Counted from the stretch's first letter, positions 27,237-36,128 are shown. The stretch is DNA of 64,000 nucleotides from Actinomycetota bacterium (GCA_003140175.1 PLJD01000043.1:139271-203270); one strand, 5' to 3'. Translations and numbers: made by a program. The notes: generated by a model from the sequence alone, not told the origin.

Positions 27237-27504
27237 ATGACGAAGTTCTTAGGGGACCGCTGCCTCGCTCCGATCCATAGCGCCGGCGCGGCGAAGTCGT
27301 GATCTTCTCGGACGGCCACGCCAAAATCATGTGGGGCCACAGGTCGCGCCGATGGTTGGCCTCGCCGTGGCTGAGCTGTTTGGCTTCGACCTCGACGCGC
27401 TCGAGTCGGTCGCGGCCACGGTCGGCTCTAAGGTCGACGAGGTGAACGTTTCGCTCGGGCCGGTTCCGGTTCATCGTCAATCGCTTGCGCGGGACAGGAC
27501 GTGA
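27237..27504 (+). pseudogene. amidohydrolase remnant with large internal deletion
   Basis: An ATG at 27237 with a near-perfect ribosome site begins MTKFLGDR; shortly after, in a shifted frame, come VVIFSDGHA (equivalent to the N-terminal ISSDGHTG metal motif of the gene at 29977) and, directly joined, KIMWGH (equivalent to the motif that in intact paralogues lies about 300 residues later). A further shifted frame from 27352 gives the family tail AELFGFDLDALESVAATVG, VDEV, ending at 27504. So both ends of one gene remain and about 0.9 kb is missing. The intact paralogue starts eight bases downstream. Confidence 0.65.
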
Positions 27505-27511
27505 AGCGGTG

Positions 27512-28786
27512 GTGAACGAGCGCTATTTGATCATCTCGGCCGATACACACGCGGGCCTTCCCGACGCTGAGTACGAGCAGTACCTCGACCCGCAGTACCG
27601 CGAGGCATTCCACGACGACATGAAGCAGCGCCACGCGTTGCGCGAGGTGCTGAATGCGTCGCGCGAAGAGGAGAACGATTTCGTCAAGGACTGGTACGAG
27701 CAGAACGAAGAGGGACTGCGTGGCGGGTGGGATGCCGCCCGTCGCGACAAGGAGCTCGACGCGGACGGCGTGGTCGGCGAGATCATCTTCCCCGATGCCG
27801 ATGCGGTGCGCGGGGGCGCTTCGGCACCGTTTGGCGCCGGTCTCGGCGCGAGCGGTGAATTCGACCCCGAGCTGCTGATGGTCGGCGCCCGCGCGCACAA
27901 CCGGTGGCTAGCCGAGCTCTGCAGTGACAGCCCGGACCGGCGGCGCGGCCTCGCGATCGTGCCGATCCTCCACGACGTTGCCGACGCGGTCGCAGAAATC
28001 CGGCGCGCGAAGGAGTCGGGTCTCGGCGGGATCCTGATCCCGGCGATGTGGCGCCCGTACGCGGCGTACAACGACGCGCGCTACGAGCCGATCTGGGCGG
28101 TGTGCGAGGAGCTCGACATGGTCGTGCACACCCACACCGGGCCGGCACCGCGCGACGAGATCGGCACGGACACGGGAATCTATGCCAACGAGACCATCTT
28201 CTGGACCATGCGTCCCATGTGGTTCTTGTTGTGGTCGGGCGCGTTCGAACGTCACCCGAACCTGAAGTTCGCAGTCACTGAGGGTGGTTGCTGGTGGGCG
28301 GCTGATCTCCTCTGGAAGTCTGACACGAGCTACCTGCGCGAGCACGCCACCAAGAAGCTCGGCAACATCGCGCCGAAGCTGACCATGCTCCCGAGCGAGT
28401 ACTTCGACCGCAACGTGTTTATCGGCTCATCGAACACCCGTCGCCGGGAGATCGCGCGGCGCTTCGAGATCGGGGTAGGGAACATCATGTGGGGGAACGA
28501 CTTCCCGCACCCCGAGGGCACGTGGCCCCACACGCGGGAATGGCTGCGCGAGACGTTTTGGGACTGCCCGGTCGACGACACCCGCCTCATTCTCGGTATC
28601 AACGCGGCCGCGGTGTACAACTTCGACGTCGAGAAGCTCCGACCACTCGCGGAGCGCATCGGCCCGACACCCGAGGAGTTGGGCCAGACCGCCGACGTCG
28701 ACCTGGGCAAGTGGGACGCGATCGAGGCGGCCGGACGCCACTGGCTGACGGACGCTGACATTGTGCCGGTGCACGTGTCGAACTGA
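27512..28786 (+). CDS. amidohydrolase family protein (amidohydrolase_2 type)
   Basis: 424 residues from GTG 27512 (GTG 27509 is equally possible). ISADTHAG near the N-terminus (the D-x-H metal motif), HTHTGPAP, TEGGCWW and MWGNDFPHPEGTWPH are the landmarks of the metal-dependent hydrolase/decarboxylase family that includes ACMSD-like enzymes. Length and layout match the other members in this window (29977, 38730, 59586). Likely a zinc- or manganese-dependent decarboxylase or hydrolase on an aromatic or cyclic acid. Followed by a GCGCGC hairpin and the acetoacetate-decarboxylase-like gene. Confidence 0.86.
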   Translation: MNERYLIISADTHAGLPDAEYEQYLDPQYREAFHDDMKQRHALREVLNASREEENDFVKDWYEQNEEGLRGGWDAARRDKELDADGVVGEIIFPDADAVRGGASAPFGAGLGASGEFDPELLMVGARAHNRWLAELCSDSPDRRRGLAIVPILHDVADAVAEIRRAKESGLGGILIPAMWRPYAAYNDARYEPIWAVCEELDMVVHTHTGPAPRDEIGTDTGIYANETIFWTMRPMWFLLWSGAFERHPNLKFAVTEGGCWWAADLLWKSDTSYLREHATKKLGNIAPKLTMLPSEYFDRNVFIGSSNTRRREIARRFEIGVGNIMWGNDFPHPEGTWPHTREWLRETFWDCPVDDTRLILGINAAAVYNFDVEKLRPLAERIGPTPEELGQTADVDLGKWDAIEAAGRHWLTDADIVPVHVSN

Positions 28787-28790
28787 AGCA

Positions 28791-28808
28791 GCGCGCGGGT
28801 GGGCGCGC
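28791..28808 (+). terminator. small GC hairpin after the amidohydrolase gene
   Basis: GCGCGC-N6-GCGCGC, five bases after the stop at 28786, ahead of the next gene's ribosome site. Might terminate or attenuate; low certainty because GC-rich repeats occur by chance here. Confidence 0.3.
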
Positions 28809-28846
28809 CCGAATTCGCATGCTATGTACATTTTGGAGGTGCATTC

Positions 28847-29593
28847 ATGAGCGAGAACCGCTGGGTGGAAGCAGTGCGGAGCGCTGGGGGAAGTGGGGAC
28901 TACCCGATACCCGCAATGCCCCGGTTCGAGGCGACATATCTCACCGACCCTGATGTGCTCGCAGCGGTGCTTCCGCCGCCACTCGAACCGTCGTCCGAAC
29001 CGCGTGTTCACGTGCGGTTCTCGAGGATTGACTTCAATGGCATCACTTACGAGCGCGTCGGGTCTTTCCTCGTCGATGCCCTGTACAACGGAAACCTCGG
29101 TCAGTACACGCTTGTGATGCCGATCGATCTCGAGACCGCTGTCGCCCCGAGTCGCGAGCGCTTCGGTGAGCCGAAGAAGCTTGCCCAGTTGGATGTGGCG
29201 CGCGATGGCGAGCACGTGCATGCGAGTATTACGCGACAGGGCGTGACCTTCATCGAGTTGGAAGGAGACTGCGTCGAAGCGCTGCCGCTTCCCGCGCCCT
29301 ACCCGCTCACCCAGTTCTGGTTCAAGTTCCTCCCCGCCGTCAGCGGCAAGGGCTTCGACGCCGGTCCGTTCCTCGTGACGATGAACCAGATCGTGACGCC
29401 CACGTCATGTGAACGTGTCGACGGCAAGCTTGAGTTGCGTGACCTCCCGGGCACTCCGGTCGTGGATCTCCCCGTCCTCGAGATGGAGAGCATGCGCTGG
29501 ATGACGATCGAGTCCACACACTCGTACACCCTCGAGGACGTCGACATTGATCCGGTCGCGTTCGAGAGGCACATTGCGATCCAATACGCGTAG
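28847..29593 (+). CDS. acetoacetate decarboxylase family protein
   Basis: 248 residues, ATG 28847 with GGAGGT seven bases upstream. The signature RERFGEPKKLAQL contains the adjacent Lys pair that forms the Schiff base in acetoacetate decarboxylase; YTLVMPIDLETAV and the GFLVDALYNGNLGQY-like barrel strands fit the family. Predicted beta-keto acid decarboxylase or hydratase. It lies between two amidohydrolase genes on the same strand, suggesting that a beta-keto acid arises in that pathway. Confidence 0.85.
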   Translation: MSENRWVEAVRSAGGSGDYPIPAMPRFEATYLTDPDVLAAVLPPPLEPSSEPRVHVRFSRIDFNGITYERVGSFLVDALYNGNLGQYTLVMPIDLETAVAPSRERFGEPKKLAQLDVARDGEHVHASITRQGVTFIELEGDCVEALPLPAPYPLTQFWFKFLPAVSGKGFDAGPFLVTMNQIVTPTSCERVDGKLELRDLPGTPVVDLPVLEMESMRWMTIESTHSYTLEDVDIDPVAFERHIAIQYA

Positions 29594-29639
29594 CGCTCGA
29601 GACGTGTCGCACTGCAGCCGGTGAGTCGTCGTCGGACTG

Positions 29640-29658
29640 GCGCGGTCCTGGACCGCGC
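29640..29658 (+). terminator. palindromic stem-loop after the acetoacetate-decarboxylase-like gene
   Basis: GCGCGGTCC-T-GGACCGCGC, able to form a 7-bp stem with a 5-base loop, 47 bases after the stop at 29593. No T-run follows. Confidence 0.5.
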
Positions 29659-29675
29659 TGCTCGCTGTCGTCGTC

Positions 29676-29687
29676 GGGGTTAACCCC
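29676..29687. repeat. 12-base palindrome GGGGTTAACCCC
   Basis: Perfect two-fold symmetric site between the terminator-like hairpin and the GGCTTGA palindrome. Suitable size for a dimeric repressor half-site pair; function unknown. Confidence 0.4.
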
Positions 29688-29723
29688 CGCAGAACCCACG
29701 TGTGAGAGACGTACCCCAGCCAA

Positions 29724-29738
29724 GGCTTGAATCAAGCC
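29724..29738. promoter_or_regulatory. palindrome GGCTTGA-A-TCAAGCC
   Basis: Perfect 7-base arms around one base; the left arm is repeated at 29741-29747 as GGCTTCA. It lies 240 bases before the amidohydrolase start and could be an operator. No regulator gene is adjacent. Confidence 0.35.
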
Positions 29739-29976
29739 AAGGCTTCAATCACGGCCGTGCCGCTAACGTCCCCGTGGGTGAAGCCCGGGAAGGGTTGGAA
29801 ACGTCCAATGTGCGCTCGCAGGCTCAAGCCGTCGCCGGGCTCCTCCTGCGGCGGCGTTCACCTCGCTTGGCTCGATCAGAGCCTTTGCGGGGCAAGGGGC
29901 GCGGCGTTATGGTCGGTGCGGTTGGCTACCAGCCGCGTCGAACGATTAGCGCGTCGGATCGGTGGACGGAGTCGTC

Positions 29977-31200
29977 ATGGCACAGCTCGCGGGTGACCGC
30001 TACATCGTGATCTCGTCCGATGGGCACACGGGCGCGCCGATGACGGAGTACCGCGACTATCTGGAGAGCAAGTACCTCGACGAGTTCGAGCAGTGGGCGA
30101 AGTCGTACGTCAACCCGTTCACCGATCTGCGTGGGCAGTTCGCTTACCGCAACTGGGACTCGCAGCGTCGCCGCCAGGAATTGGAAGACGACGGCGTGGT
30201 CGCCGAAGTGCTGTTCCCGAACACGGTGCCACCATTCTTTCCGAGCGGCAATCTCACCGCGCGGCTGCCGACGTCCGAAGACTTCGAGTTGCGGTGGGCG
30301 GGGTTGCGAGCGCATAACCGTTGGATGGTCGACTTCTGTAACGATGTCGCCGGGCGGCGCGCGGGAATGGCGCAGATCTTCCTGAACGACGTGCCGGCCG
30401 CAGTGGACGAGATCCGCTGGGCGCGCGAGAACAACTTGTTCGGTGGGATACTTCTGCCGGGCGTGCCGCCCGACGCCGGAATTCCTCCGCTGATCGCGCC
30501 CGACTACGAGCCTATTTGGGCCGTGTGCGAAGAGCTCGAGATGCCGATCAACAACCACAGCGGCCTTGCCGGTCCCGACTTCGGGAACTACCCGGCGTCA
30601 ATGGCGCTGTGGATGATCGAGCTCGGTTGGTACTCGCACCGCGTGTTCTGGCATCTTGTGTTCGGCGGCGTCTTCGGGCGTCATCCCAACCTCAAGCTCG
30701 TACTCACCGAGCAGTCGGCGGGCTGGGTGCCCGCGGTGCTCGCCTTGCTCGACCACCATTACGAGCGGTTCCTCACGCCGGGTGCCGCGGAGGCCCTATT
30801 TGGTGGGGAGCTTGCGGCCGAGATGGGCATGTCGCCGAGCGACTGTTGGAACAAGAACTGCTTCGCCGGTGCGAGCTTCTTCCGGCCGTCGGAGTGCCAG
30901 GTTCGTTACGAGATCGGGGTCGACAAGATCATGTGGGGTCAGGATTACCCACACCTCGAGGGCACGTATCCGTACACGCGGGAGGCTTTGCAGAACACGT
31001 TCGCGGGCGTGCCAACCGATGAGGTCGCGTTGATGGTCGGCGGAAACGCCGCCGGGGTCTACAGCTTCGACCTCGATGCGCTCAGCGCCGTCGCGGAGAA
31101 GATCGGCCCGACGGTGGAGCAAACGTTCCAGCCACTCGATGCGATTCCCGAAGATACGGTGTCGATGGCATTCGCCGATCAAGCGCTGAAGCCGTGGTGA
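29977..31200 (+). CDS. amidohydrolase family protein (amidohydrolase_2 type)
   Basis: 407 residues, ATG 29977 with GGAG five bases upstream. IVISSDGHTGAPMTEYRDYL (D-x-H metal motif), NNHSG, TEQSAGWVP and IMWGQDYPHLEGTYPYT. Closely matches in layout the genes at 27512, 59586 and the remnant at 27237, so these are an expanded paralogue family. Probably a metal-dependent decarboxylase/hydrolase. Transcribed alone; a VOC fragment and an SDR on the other strand follow. Confidence 0.86.
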   Translation: MAQLAGDRYIVISSDGHTGAPMTEYRDYLESKYLDEFEQWAKSYVNPFTDLRGQFAYRNWDSQRRRQELEDDGVVAEVLFPNTVPPFFPSGNLTARLPTSEDFELRWAGLRAHNRWMVDFCNDVAGRRAGMAQIFLNDVPAAVDEIRWARENNLFGGILLPGVPPDAGIPPLIAPDYEPIWAVCEELEMPINNHSGLAGPDFGNYPASMALWMIELGWYSHRVFWHLVFGGVFGRHPNLKLVLTEQSAGWVPAVLALLDHHYERFLTPGAAEALFGGELAAEMGMSPSDCWNKNCFAGASFFRPSECQVRYEIGVDKIMWGQDYPHLEGTYPYTREALQNTFAGVPTDEVALMVGGNAAGVYSFDLDALSAVAEKIGPTVEQTFQPLDAIPEDTVSMAFADQALKPW

Positions 31201-31560
31201 GTTGACATTCCGGATGCCGACAGCGGTTCCCGAGATCGGCGACGTCTGAGCGTTCCTCGATTGTGGCTCCAATCGATGGACATGGCATGGCTCACGCCCC
31301 GATGGAGTCTCCTCCCCATCGTCACGCTGAGACGCGAGATCGTCTGCAAAGCCGAGTTGCTTGTCGCCGCGGTCGCAACGAGCAACGAAAGCTGCAAGCA
31401 CCGGCCGATGTCCCAGTCGGCGAATCGGCGTCCGAGCCTCAGCGGCTCGACCGGTGGCCGGTAACGGTCGCGTTCGCCAGGGACCCCGACGGTTACCTCA
31501 TCGAGGTTCCGGCAGAACCACGAAAGGCCGGCGACCGTCCCTCCGCTGACGCTTCGCGTG
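31201..31560. other. 360-base region with a VOC remnant
   Basis: Between the convergent amidohydrolase and SDR. Only the VOC tail at 31461-31523 is recognisable; the rest shows no coding signal or clear hairpin. Confidence 0.4.
31461..31523 (+). pseudogene. C-terminal remnant of a glyoxalase/VOC protein
   Basis: The frame reads VTVAFARDPDGYLIEVPAEP, matching the end of VOC-fold proteins (compare AYVADPDGYLIEL in the intact gene at 53342). No start or earlier strands are present. Confidence 0.45.
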
Positions 31561-32484
31561 TCACTCCTTGCGGTCGGACGGGCGAGACGTCATCAGGTTC
31601 GCTTCGAGCAGGTACCGGGGTTCGGTCATCTCGGTCTGCGACGTCGCACGCGCTCGGATCTTCTCCTGCTGGACTTCGTTCGGCACCGTGATCCAGAACG
31701 TGTCGTTGACGATCCCCTCGAAGCAGACGTCGGCGACCTCTGACAGCGGCGCGAACGTCACCTGAAGCCCGGCTGCCTCCATTCGCTTCAGGTACTCGCC
31801 GAGTGCGTCGCGTCCCTCCTTGGGTGGGGCGCCGGGGCGGTCGTAGCGCTCGGGGCGGTTCGCGCCCGGCCGCCAGATCCCGGTGTTGAGCATCCCCGGA
31901 GTGCGGGTCGACGGATAGAGAAGCGACGCGCTCACCTTGGCGCCGATCTCGCGCAGCTGTCCCCAGAGGCACTCGGTGATGGTCGTGACCGCCGCCTTGG
32001 TGGTTGCGTACACCGCGCTGTTGATGAGCGGGGTGAACCCGCCGTTCCCTGACGTCGTGTTGACCACGTGGCCTTCGTCGCCCTGCGCCAGCATCGTGGG
32101 CACGAACGCGTTGATGCCGTTTACGACGCCCATCACGTTCACGTCGAGCGACCAGCGCCAGTCGTTCACATGGTGCTCCCAGAGCCGACCCTCGGATCCG
32201 GAGCCGATCCCGGCGTTGTTGCACACCACGTGGACAGCTCCGTAGGCGGCGAGCGTCGCGTCGCGCAACGCCTCCACCGACTGGAGCGACGTCACGTCCG
32301 TGACCACTCCAATGACTTCGCGCCCCTCGCCGCGCAGCTCCCGGGTCGTGGTCTCGACGAGGTCAGGAGCCACGTCTGCGACGATCGCCTTCATGCCCTC
32401 GGCTGTGAAGCGTTCAACGAGTGCGCGCCCGATGCCTTGTCCAGCACCGGTGACCACAGCGACCTTGCCCACAACGTCCTTCAT
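31561..32484 (-). CDS. SDR family NAD(P)-dependent oxidoreductase
   Basis: 307 residues, ATG 32484 with GGGAG directly upstream; the longer frame to 32673 is unlikely. Cofactor loop TGAGQGIGRALV, NNAG, active-site Ser in NTTSGNGG and YATTKAA. A longer C-terminal half than classical SDRs (LKRMEAAGLQVTFAPLSEVADVCF) resembles the dehydrogenases used on bulky or steroid-like substrates, though that is inference. Single gene on the minus strand; the diguanylate cyclase follows on the same strand, 227 bases upstream. Confidence 0.87.
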   Translation of the reverse strand: MKDVVGKVAVVTGAGQGIGRALVERFTAEGMKAIVADVAPDLVETTTRELRGEGREVIGVVTDVTSLQSVEALRDATLAAYGAVHVVCNNAGIGSGSEGRLWEHHVNDWRWSLDVNVMGVVNGINAFVPTMLAQGDEGHVVNTTSGNGGFTPLINSAVYATTKAAVTTITECLWGQLREIGAKVSASLLYPSTRTPGMLNTGIWRPGANRPERYDRPGAPPKEGRDALGEYLKRMEAAGLQVTFAPLSEVADVCFEGIVNDTFWITVPNEVQQEKIRARATSQTEMTEPRYLLEANLMTSRPSDRKE

Positions 32485-32711
32485 GGTGACTCCCCACTTG
32501 CGCGGCCCGAGATTACCGAGTCTTATCAGACGTCGCGGCAGCACGGCCGTGGAGAGTTCTCGGCGACGATGCAACGCTGGATCGGCGACATCGTTCGAGG
32601 GGCGGGGCCGCCGGAGCGAATGGATATTTGGCTCGACGCCCGATCGGTGACCGCGTGCTGACGCTCGCGGCATTTGCCGGGCGCCGCGTTCGTCGTGTGG
32701 GGCGGCGCGGG

Positions 32712-34397
32712 TTAGCAGGCGGAGCGCAGGTCGGGGGCGAGCCCGTTCGCCGCGACTGGGTCCGGTTCTTCGTCGCGGGGGCCGGCGAGGACGACCTGGT
32801 CGCGGCCCGCGGCCTTCGCTCGGAGCAGTGCGGCGTCGGCCTGCTCGACAATCTCGCTGAACGCCAGGTCGGCCTCTCCGGGCGCGAGCCCGAAGCTGAC
32901 GGTGAAGGAGGGGACGGTCCCGCCGCGCTGAGCGTCGGCGAGCCGAGTACGAACCCGGTCGATGACTGCGTAGGCGTCGGCGGTTGTGCAGTCGGGCAGC
33001 ACGACGACGAACTCCTCGCCGCCGTACCGGGCTGCGACGTCGTTGGGTCGCACGCTGTCGCGCAACACCCGAGCGAAGAGGCGCAGGGCGCGGTCGCCGG
33101 CGTCGTGGCCATGAACGTCGTTGAGCAGCTTGAAGTGGTCCAGATCCCCGTAGGCGACCGAGTATGGATGCGCCTCCGCCGTGAGGTCACGGACCGCGGA
33201 TTCGAGGCTGCGACGGTTCAGGAGCCCGGTGAGCGGGTCGGTGCGAGCCTGGGCTTCGGTGCGGCTGAAGGCCCGCAGGATACCGATGCGCTCACCGGCC
33301 TTCCGGGCGATCAGCTCCAGGTCTGCGGTCGTGGACGGATCCGGCGGATCGTGGTCGGGTCCGGTGGCGTGCATCACGCCGATCGCCTTGCCGGCGATGC
33401 TGACCGGGACGCACACGGCCGAGCAGGGGCCGGTGGCTCGGTTCTCGAGATGCGGGCACGTGTCGATTGCCGTACTCGTCTGCCAAGTCTGGGTCTGTCC
33501 TCGGCTGGTGGCCGGGCACTCGTCAGGGGACATGACGGGGCAGCCGGGACCGCCAGCCGGGTCGGTGCTGGCGACCTGCGTGAAGTGCGCCCGACTCGAA
33601 TCGGCGACGAGCAACTCGGACGGGAGCGTCGGCGAGCTCTGCTGCACGGCGTGCTGCACCAGCGTGTAGCACCGCGCCTCGGTGCGGGACATCTCGAGGG
33701 CGCGTTGGAGTCCCGACTCGATGTCATTGCGGCGACCTTCGTCGATCTGGACGACCTCTCGGCGCCGGATCTTGCGCACTCTGATCCCGAACCCGATCAT
33801 GATGGCGACCAGCGCGATCGCGAAGATGATCGGGAGCTCGCTTTGGCCCGCACTGAACTCGTGATCGGCGCTCGTCAGCGATCCGTTGATGCGTGTCTGG
33901 TAGAGCTTCTGGATCTGGTCCATGTCTTGGCGTTGGCGGGCGCCGAGTGCGGTGAGCGTGGCCACCGCGGCGGCCGAGCTCGACGGCGAGGTTGAGGTGA
34001 GGGTCGCGATGGCCTGGGCCTGGCCCTCGGTTTGGTCGAGAACGACCTTGGCCTGGAGCTTCGTCTCCCCCGGCAGCTTGGTCGCGAGGCGCGTGTAGCT
34101 CTTCCAGGACGTCGCCGCGGCGTTGTCGAGGATGCTCAGCTGGTTGAAGTCGGCGGTGCGTGTTCCGCTATCCGGCGTTTGGAGCGCTTGCAACAGCAGT
34201 TCGGTCACAGTTGAGCGGTTCTGCCTCGCGGTCGCGAGCTCCATTGATGCGGGCAGCAGCCGTGAAACGGCCGTGTGCAGGCCGTTCTTCGCTCCGCGGA
34301 GGGCGAGCGGTCCGGCGACCGCAACGGCCAAGATGGCCACGATCGTGACCAGCCACAACCACTGTTCTTGGCGGTGCGGCGCCATCTCGTGGTGCAC
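32712..34397 (-). CDS. membrane diguanylate cyclase (GGDEF) with GAF-like sensor
   Basis: 561 residues from GTG 34397 (ATG 34385 also possible). Membrane helix 11-33 (WLWLVTIVAILAVAVAG), an extracytoplasmic helical region of about 150 residues, a second helix 188-206 (PIIFAIALVAIMIGFGI), then a Cys-rich GAF-like domain (GCPVMSPDECPATSR, DTCPHL, PCSAVCVPVSIAGKAIGV) and a GGDEF domain. Active-site GGEEF is at 459-463 and the feedback I-site RxxD at 450-453 (RPND), five residues before it. It should make c-di-GMP from GTP with product inhibition. The only signalling enzyme in the window. Confidence 0.9.
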   Translation of the reverse strand: MHHEMAPHRQEQWLWLVTIVAILAVAVAGPLALRGAKNGLHTAVSRLLPASMELATARQNRSTVTELLLQALQTPDSGTRTADFNQLSILDNAAATSWKSYTRLATKLPGETKLQAKVVLDQTEGQAQAIATLTSTSPSSSAAAVATLTALGARQRQDMDQIQKLYQTRINGSLTSADHEFSAGQSELPIIFAIALVAIMIGFGIRVRKIRRREVVQIDEGRRNDIESGLQRALEMSRTEARCYTLVQHAVQQSSPTLPSELLVADSSRAHFTQVASTDPAGGPGCPVMSPDECPATSRGQTQTWQTSTAIDTCPHLENRATGPCSAVCVPVSIAGKAIGVMHATGPDHDPPDPSTTADLELIARKAGERIGILRAFSRTEAQARTDPLTGLLNRRSLESAVRDLTAEAHPYSVAYGDLDHFKLLNDVHGHDAGDRALRLFARVLRDSVRPNDVAARYGGEEFVVVLPDCTTADAYAVIDRVRTRLADAQRGGTVPSFTVSFGLAPGEADLAFSEIVEQADAALLRAKAAGRDQVVLAGPRDEEPDPVAANGLAPDLRSAC

Positions 34398-34667
34398 CGG
34401 GCGGCCATCGGTGCGGATGCCGGCCCATGGCCACCAGCGGTGAACCGCGGCCGGCGGGGACGCCTCCGGCCCCGGCCCCTCGGCCTCGGTACTGTCGGTA
34501 CCCGAGCCGCCTCAACCAGGTCGCGGACGTGCGGGTCCGTTGCAGAGTGAGTCGGCGGGGTAGTTTCGTCGCGTCGACAACTGCCGCTTGCCGGCTGCGG
34601 TGCGCTGCGTCGGTTGGAGAGGGAGTGGAGCGGTGATTCAGCGGTCTCGACGACGTCTGTTCACCGA

Positions 34668-35136
34668 TCGGGTGGACTCGACGGTGCGAGCTGGCCCGCC
34701 GCCTCGGAGCTCGGGTCGTCGTCGACCCCGGGCGGTCTCGTCGCTGTCGGCCTCGGTCAAGGAGCCCATGGGCGGGCGCGGGCGCGGACGTGGGGTTCGA
34801 CTCGGTTGGTGGACCGAATTTCGGGAGCTGCTGCGGTGCCTGGCGTGGAACGGCCGTTCCCTCGTCATTGGGTTCGCCTCGGGTGAGCTTCCGGTGATCA
34901 ACGTCAACCAGACGATCCTGGAGGGAAGCTCGATCCTCGGTGTCGCCGACCGGAGGTCTTCCATCGCGGGTCCGGTGGGCGGGACCGAGGATTTCGGGCA
35001 GCTATCTGCCCGGTGCCGCCAGGGGCTGGTCCGGTCGGTCATCGGGCACCGCTTTCCGCTCGCCGATGCCGCGGCCATGCGGGTGGTATTCGAACCGCGG
35101 TCGCTGGGCAAGGTCGTCATCGAGATGCCCACATGA
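34668..35136 (+). pseudogene. decayed 5'-truncated copy of the quinone oxidoreductase
   Basis: From about 34700 the DNA parallels the gene at 7409-8400: ELARRLGA, then SLSASVKEPMGGRG, then in another frame DVGFDSVGG, and from 34830 LLRCLAWNGRSLVIGFASGE, NQTILEGSSILGVAD, QGLVRSVIGHRFPLADAA, GKVVIEMPT to the stop at 35136. The first half of the gene is missing and at least two frame changes are needed. The stop overlaps the next SDR start as ATGA, so an old operon junction survives. Confidence 0.75.
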
Positions 35137-35825
35137 GTCGCGTGGCGATCGTCACCGGCGGCGCGAGCGGCATTGGCCGCGCGACCGCCGAGCTGCTGAC
35201 CAGCGCGGGGGTGCAAGTGGCGGTGGTCGACAGGCACGGCGACGTCCCGGTGGACGTCAGCGACGCTGCCTCGGTGGCGCGAGGCGTCGAGGACGTTCGG
35301 CGGACGCTGGGGCCCGTCGACATCCTCGTGAATGCCGCCGGCATCCCGGCTGGCGGACCACTCGACGGCGAGCGCTACGTCGAGGTATGGGAGCAAACGC
35401 TGGCCGTCAACCTGACGGGTGCCATGCTCATGGTCCGGGCATGCCTTGACGATCTCGCGCGAAGCGGCACGGGCCGAATCGTGAATGTGGCGTCGACCGA
35501 GGCGCTGTCAGCCACGCCGTTGACCAGCCCCTACAGCGTGTCCAAGCACGGGTTGCTCGGCTTCACTCGATCGCTGGCGGTCGACCTCGGCGGCCGGGGC
35601 GTCACGGCCAACTGTGTGTGCCCGGGGCCGACCCTCACCGGCATGACCGAAGGCATCCCCCCCGCCGCTCGCGAGAAGTTCGCCCAGCGTCGTGTCCCAG
35701 TCGGCCGCTACGGGCGGCCCGAGGAGGTCGCCTACGTGATCGTCGCCCTGACGGCGGTCGAGGCCTCGTTCGTCAACGGCGCCGTGATCGCCGTCGACGG
35801 CGGCATGACCGCCCGGGGTGGCTGA
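35133..35825 (+). CDS. SDR family NAD(P)-dependent oxidoreductase
   Basis: 230 residues, ATG 35133 inside the stop of the decayed oxidoreductase. Cofactor loop TGGASGIGRAT, shortened second beta-strand (VVDRHGDVPVDVSD), NAAG, active-site Ser in VASTEALS and YSVSKHG with Lys, PGPTLTGMTE, GAVIAVDGGMTARGG. All catalytic residues are present. Promoter source is unclear now that the upstream gene is broken. It ends two bases before the APH-like remnant. Confidence 0.87.
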   Translation: MSRVAIVTGGASGIGRATAELLTSAGVQVAVVDRHGDVPVDVSDAASVARGVEDVRRTLGPVDILVNAAGIPAGGPLDGERYVEVWEQTLAVNLTGAMLMVRACLDDLARSGTGRIVNVASTEALSATPLTSPYSVSKHGLLGFTRSLAVDLGGRGVTANCVCPGPTLTGMTEGIPPAAREKFAQRRVPVGRYGRPEEVAYVIVALTAVEASFVNGAVIAVDGGMTARGG

Positions 35826-35827
35826 GC

Positions 35828-35964
35828 GTGGAGGTCATCGACGCCGAGGGTGTCCGCGCCCTGCTCGACGCCCAATGGCTCGAGGTCGGGCCACCCCATC
35901 GTGGTCCGCGGCTCGTGTAATGCCATCTTCGTGATCGACGGCGGTGCTGCGCCGGCCGGCGCAC
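35828..35964 (+). pseudogene. N-terminal remnant of an APH-fold phosphotransferase
   Basis: GTG 35828 begins VEVIDAEGVRALLDAQWLEV; after a frame change near 35895 the text continues GSCNAIFVIDGG. This resembles the N-terminus of APH-type kinases (a DAEALRAWLD helix, then the G-x-SN-x-x-F strand of the nucleotide site). Nothing further of the kinase remains. It sits beside a two-subunit acyl-CoA dehydrogenase on the other strand, as the intact kinases do at 45-47 kb. Confidence 0.4.
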
Positions 35965-36128
35965 AGACAGCACGCACCCGTCAGGGTCATCCGACCACCA
36001 CGGTCCGCGGGCCATTGTGCGGCCGAGACCGGCCGTCGCGGCGGTCGTGTAACCCGGGCGCGGTCCGCGGCCAGTGGCGTGCACCGGGCTCGCCGGTGCT
36101 GGTTTCGGTGTCGGTATGTCGAGATCGG

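Larger units (their letters stand above)
29594..29976. other. 383-base intergenic region with three palindromes
   Basis: No gene is seen. It contains the perfect palindromes listed separately at 29640-29658, 29676-29687 and 29724-29738, a direct echo of the last one (CAAGGCTTCAATC at 29738-29750), and then unremarkable sequence up to GGACGGAG, the ribosome site of the next amidohydrolase. Confidence 0.5.
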
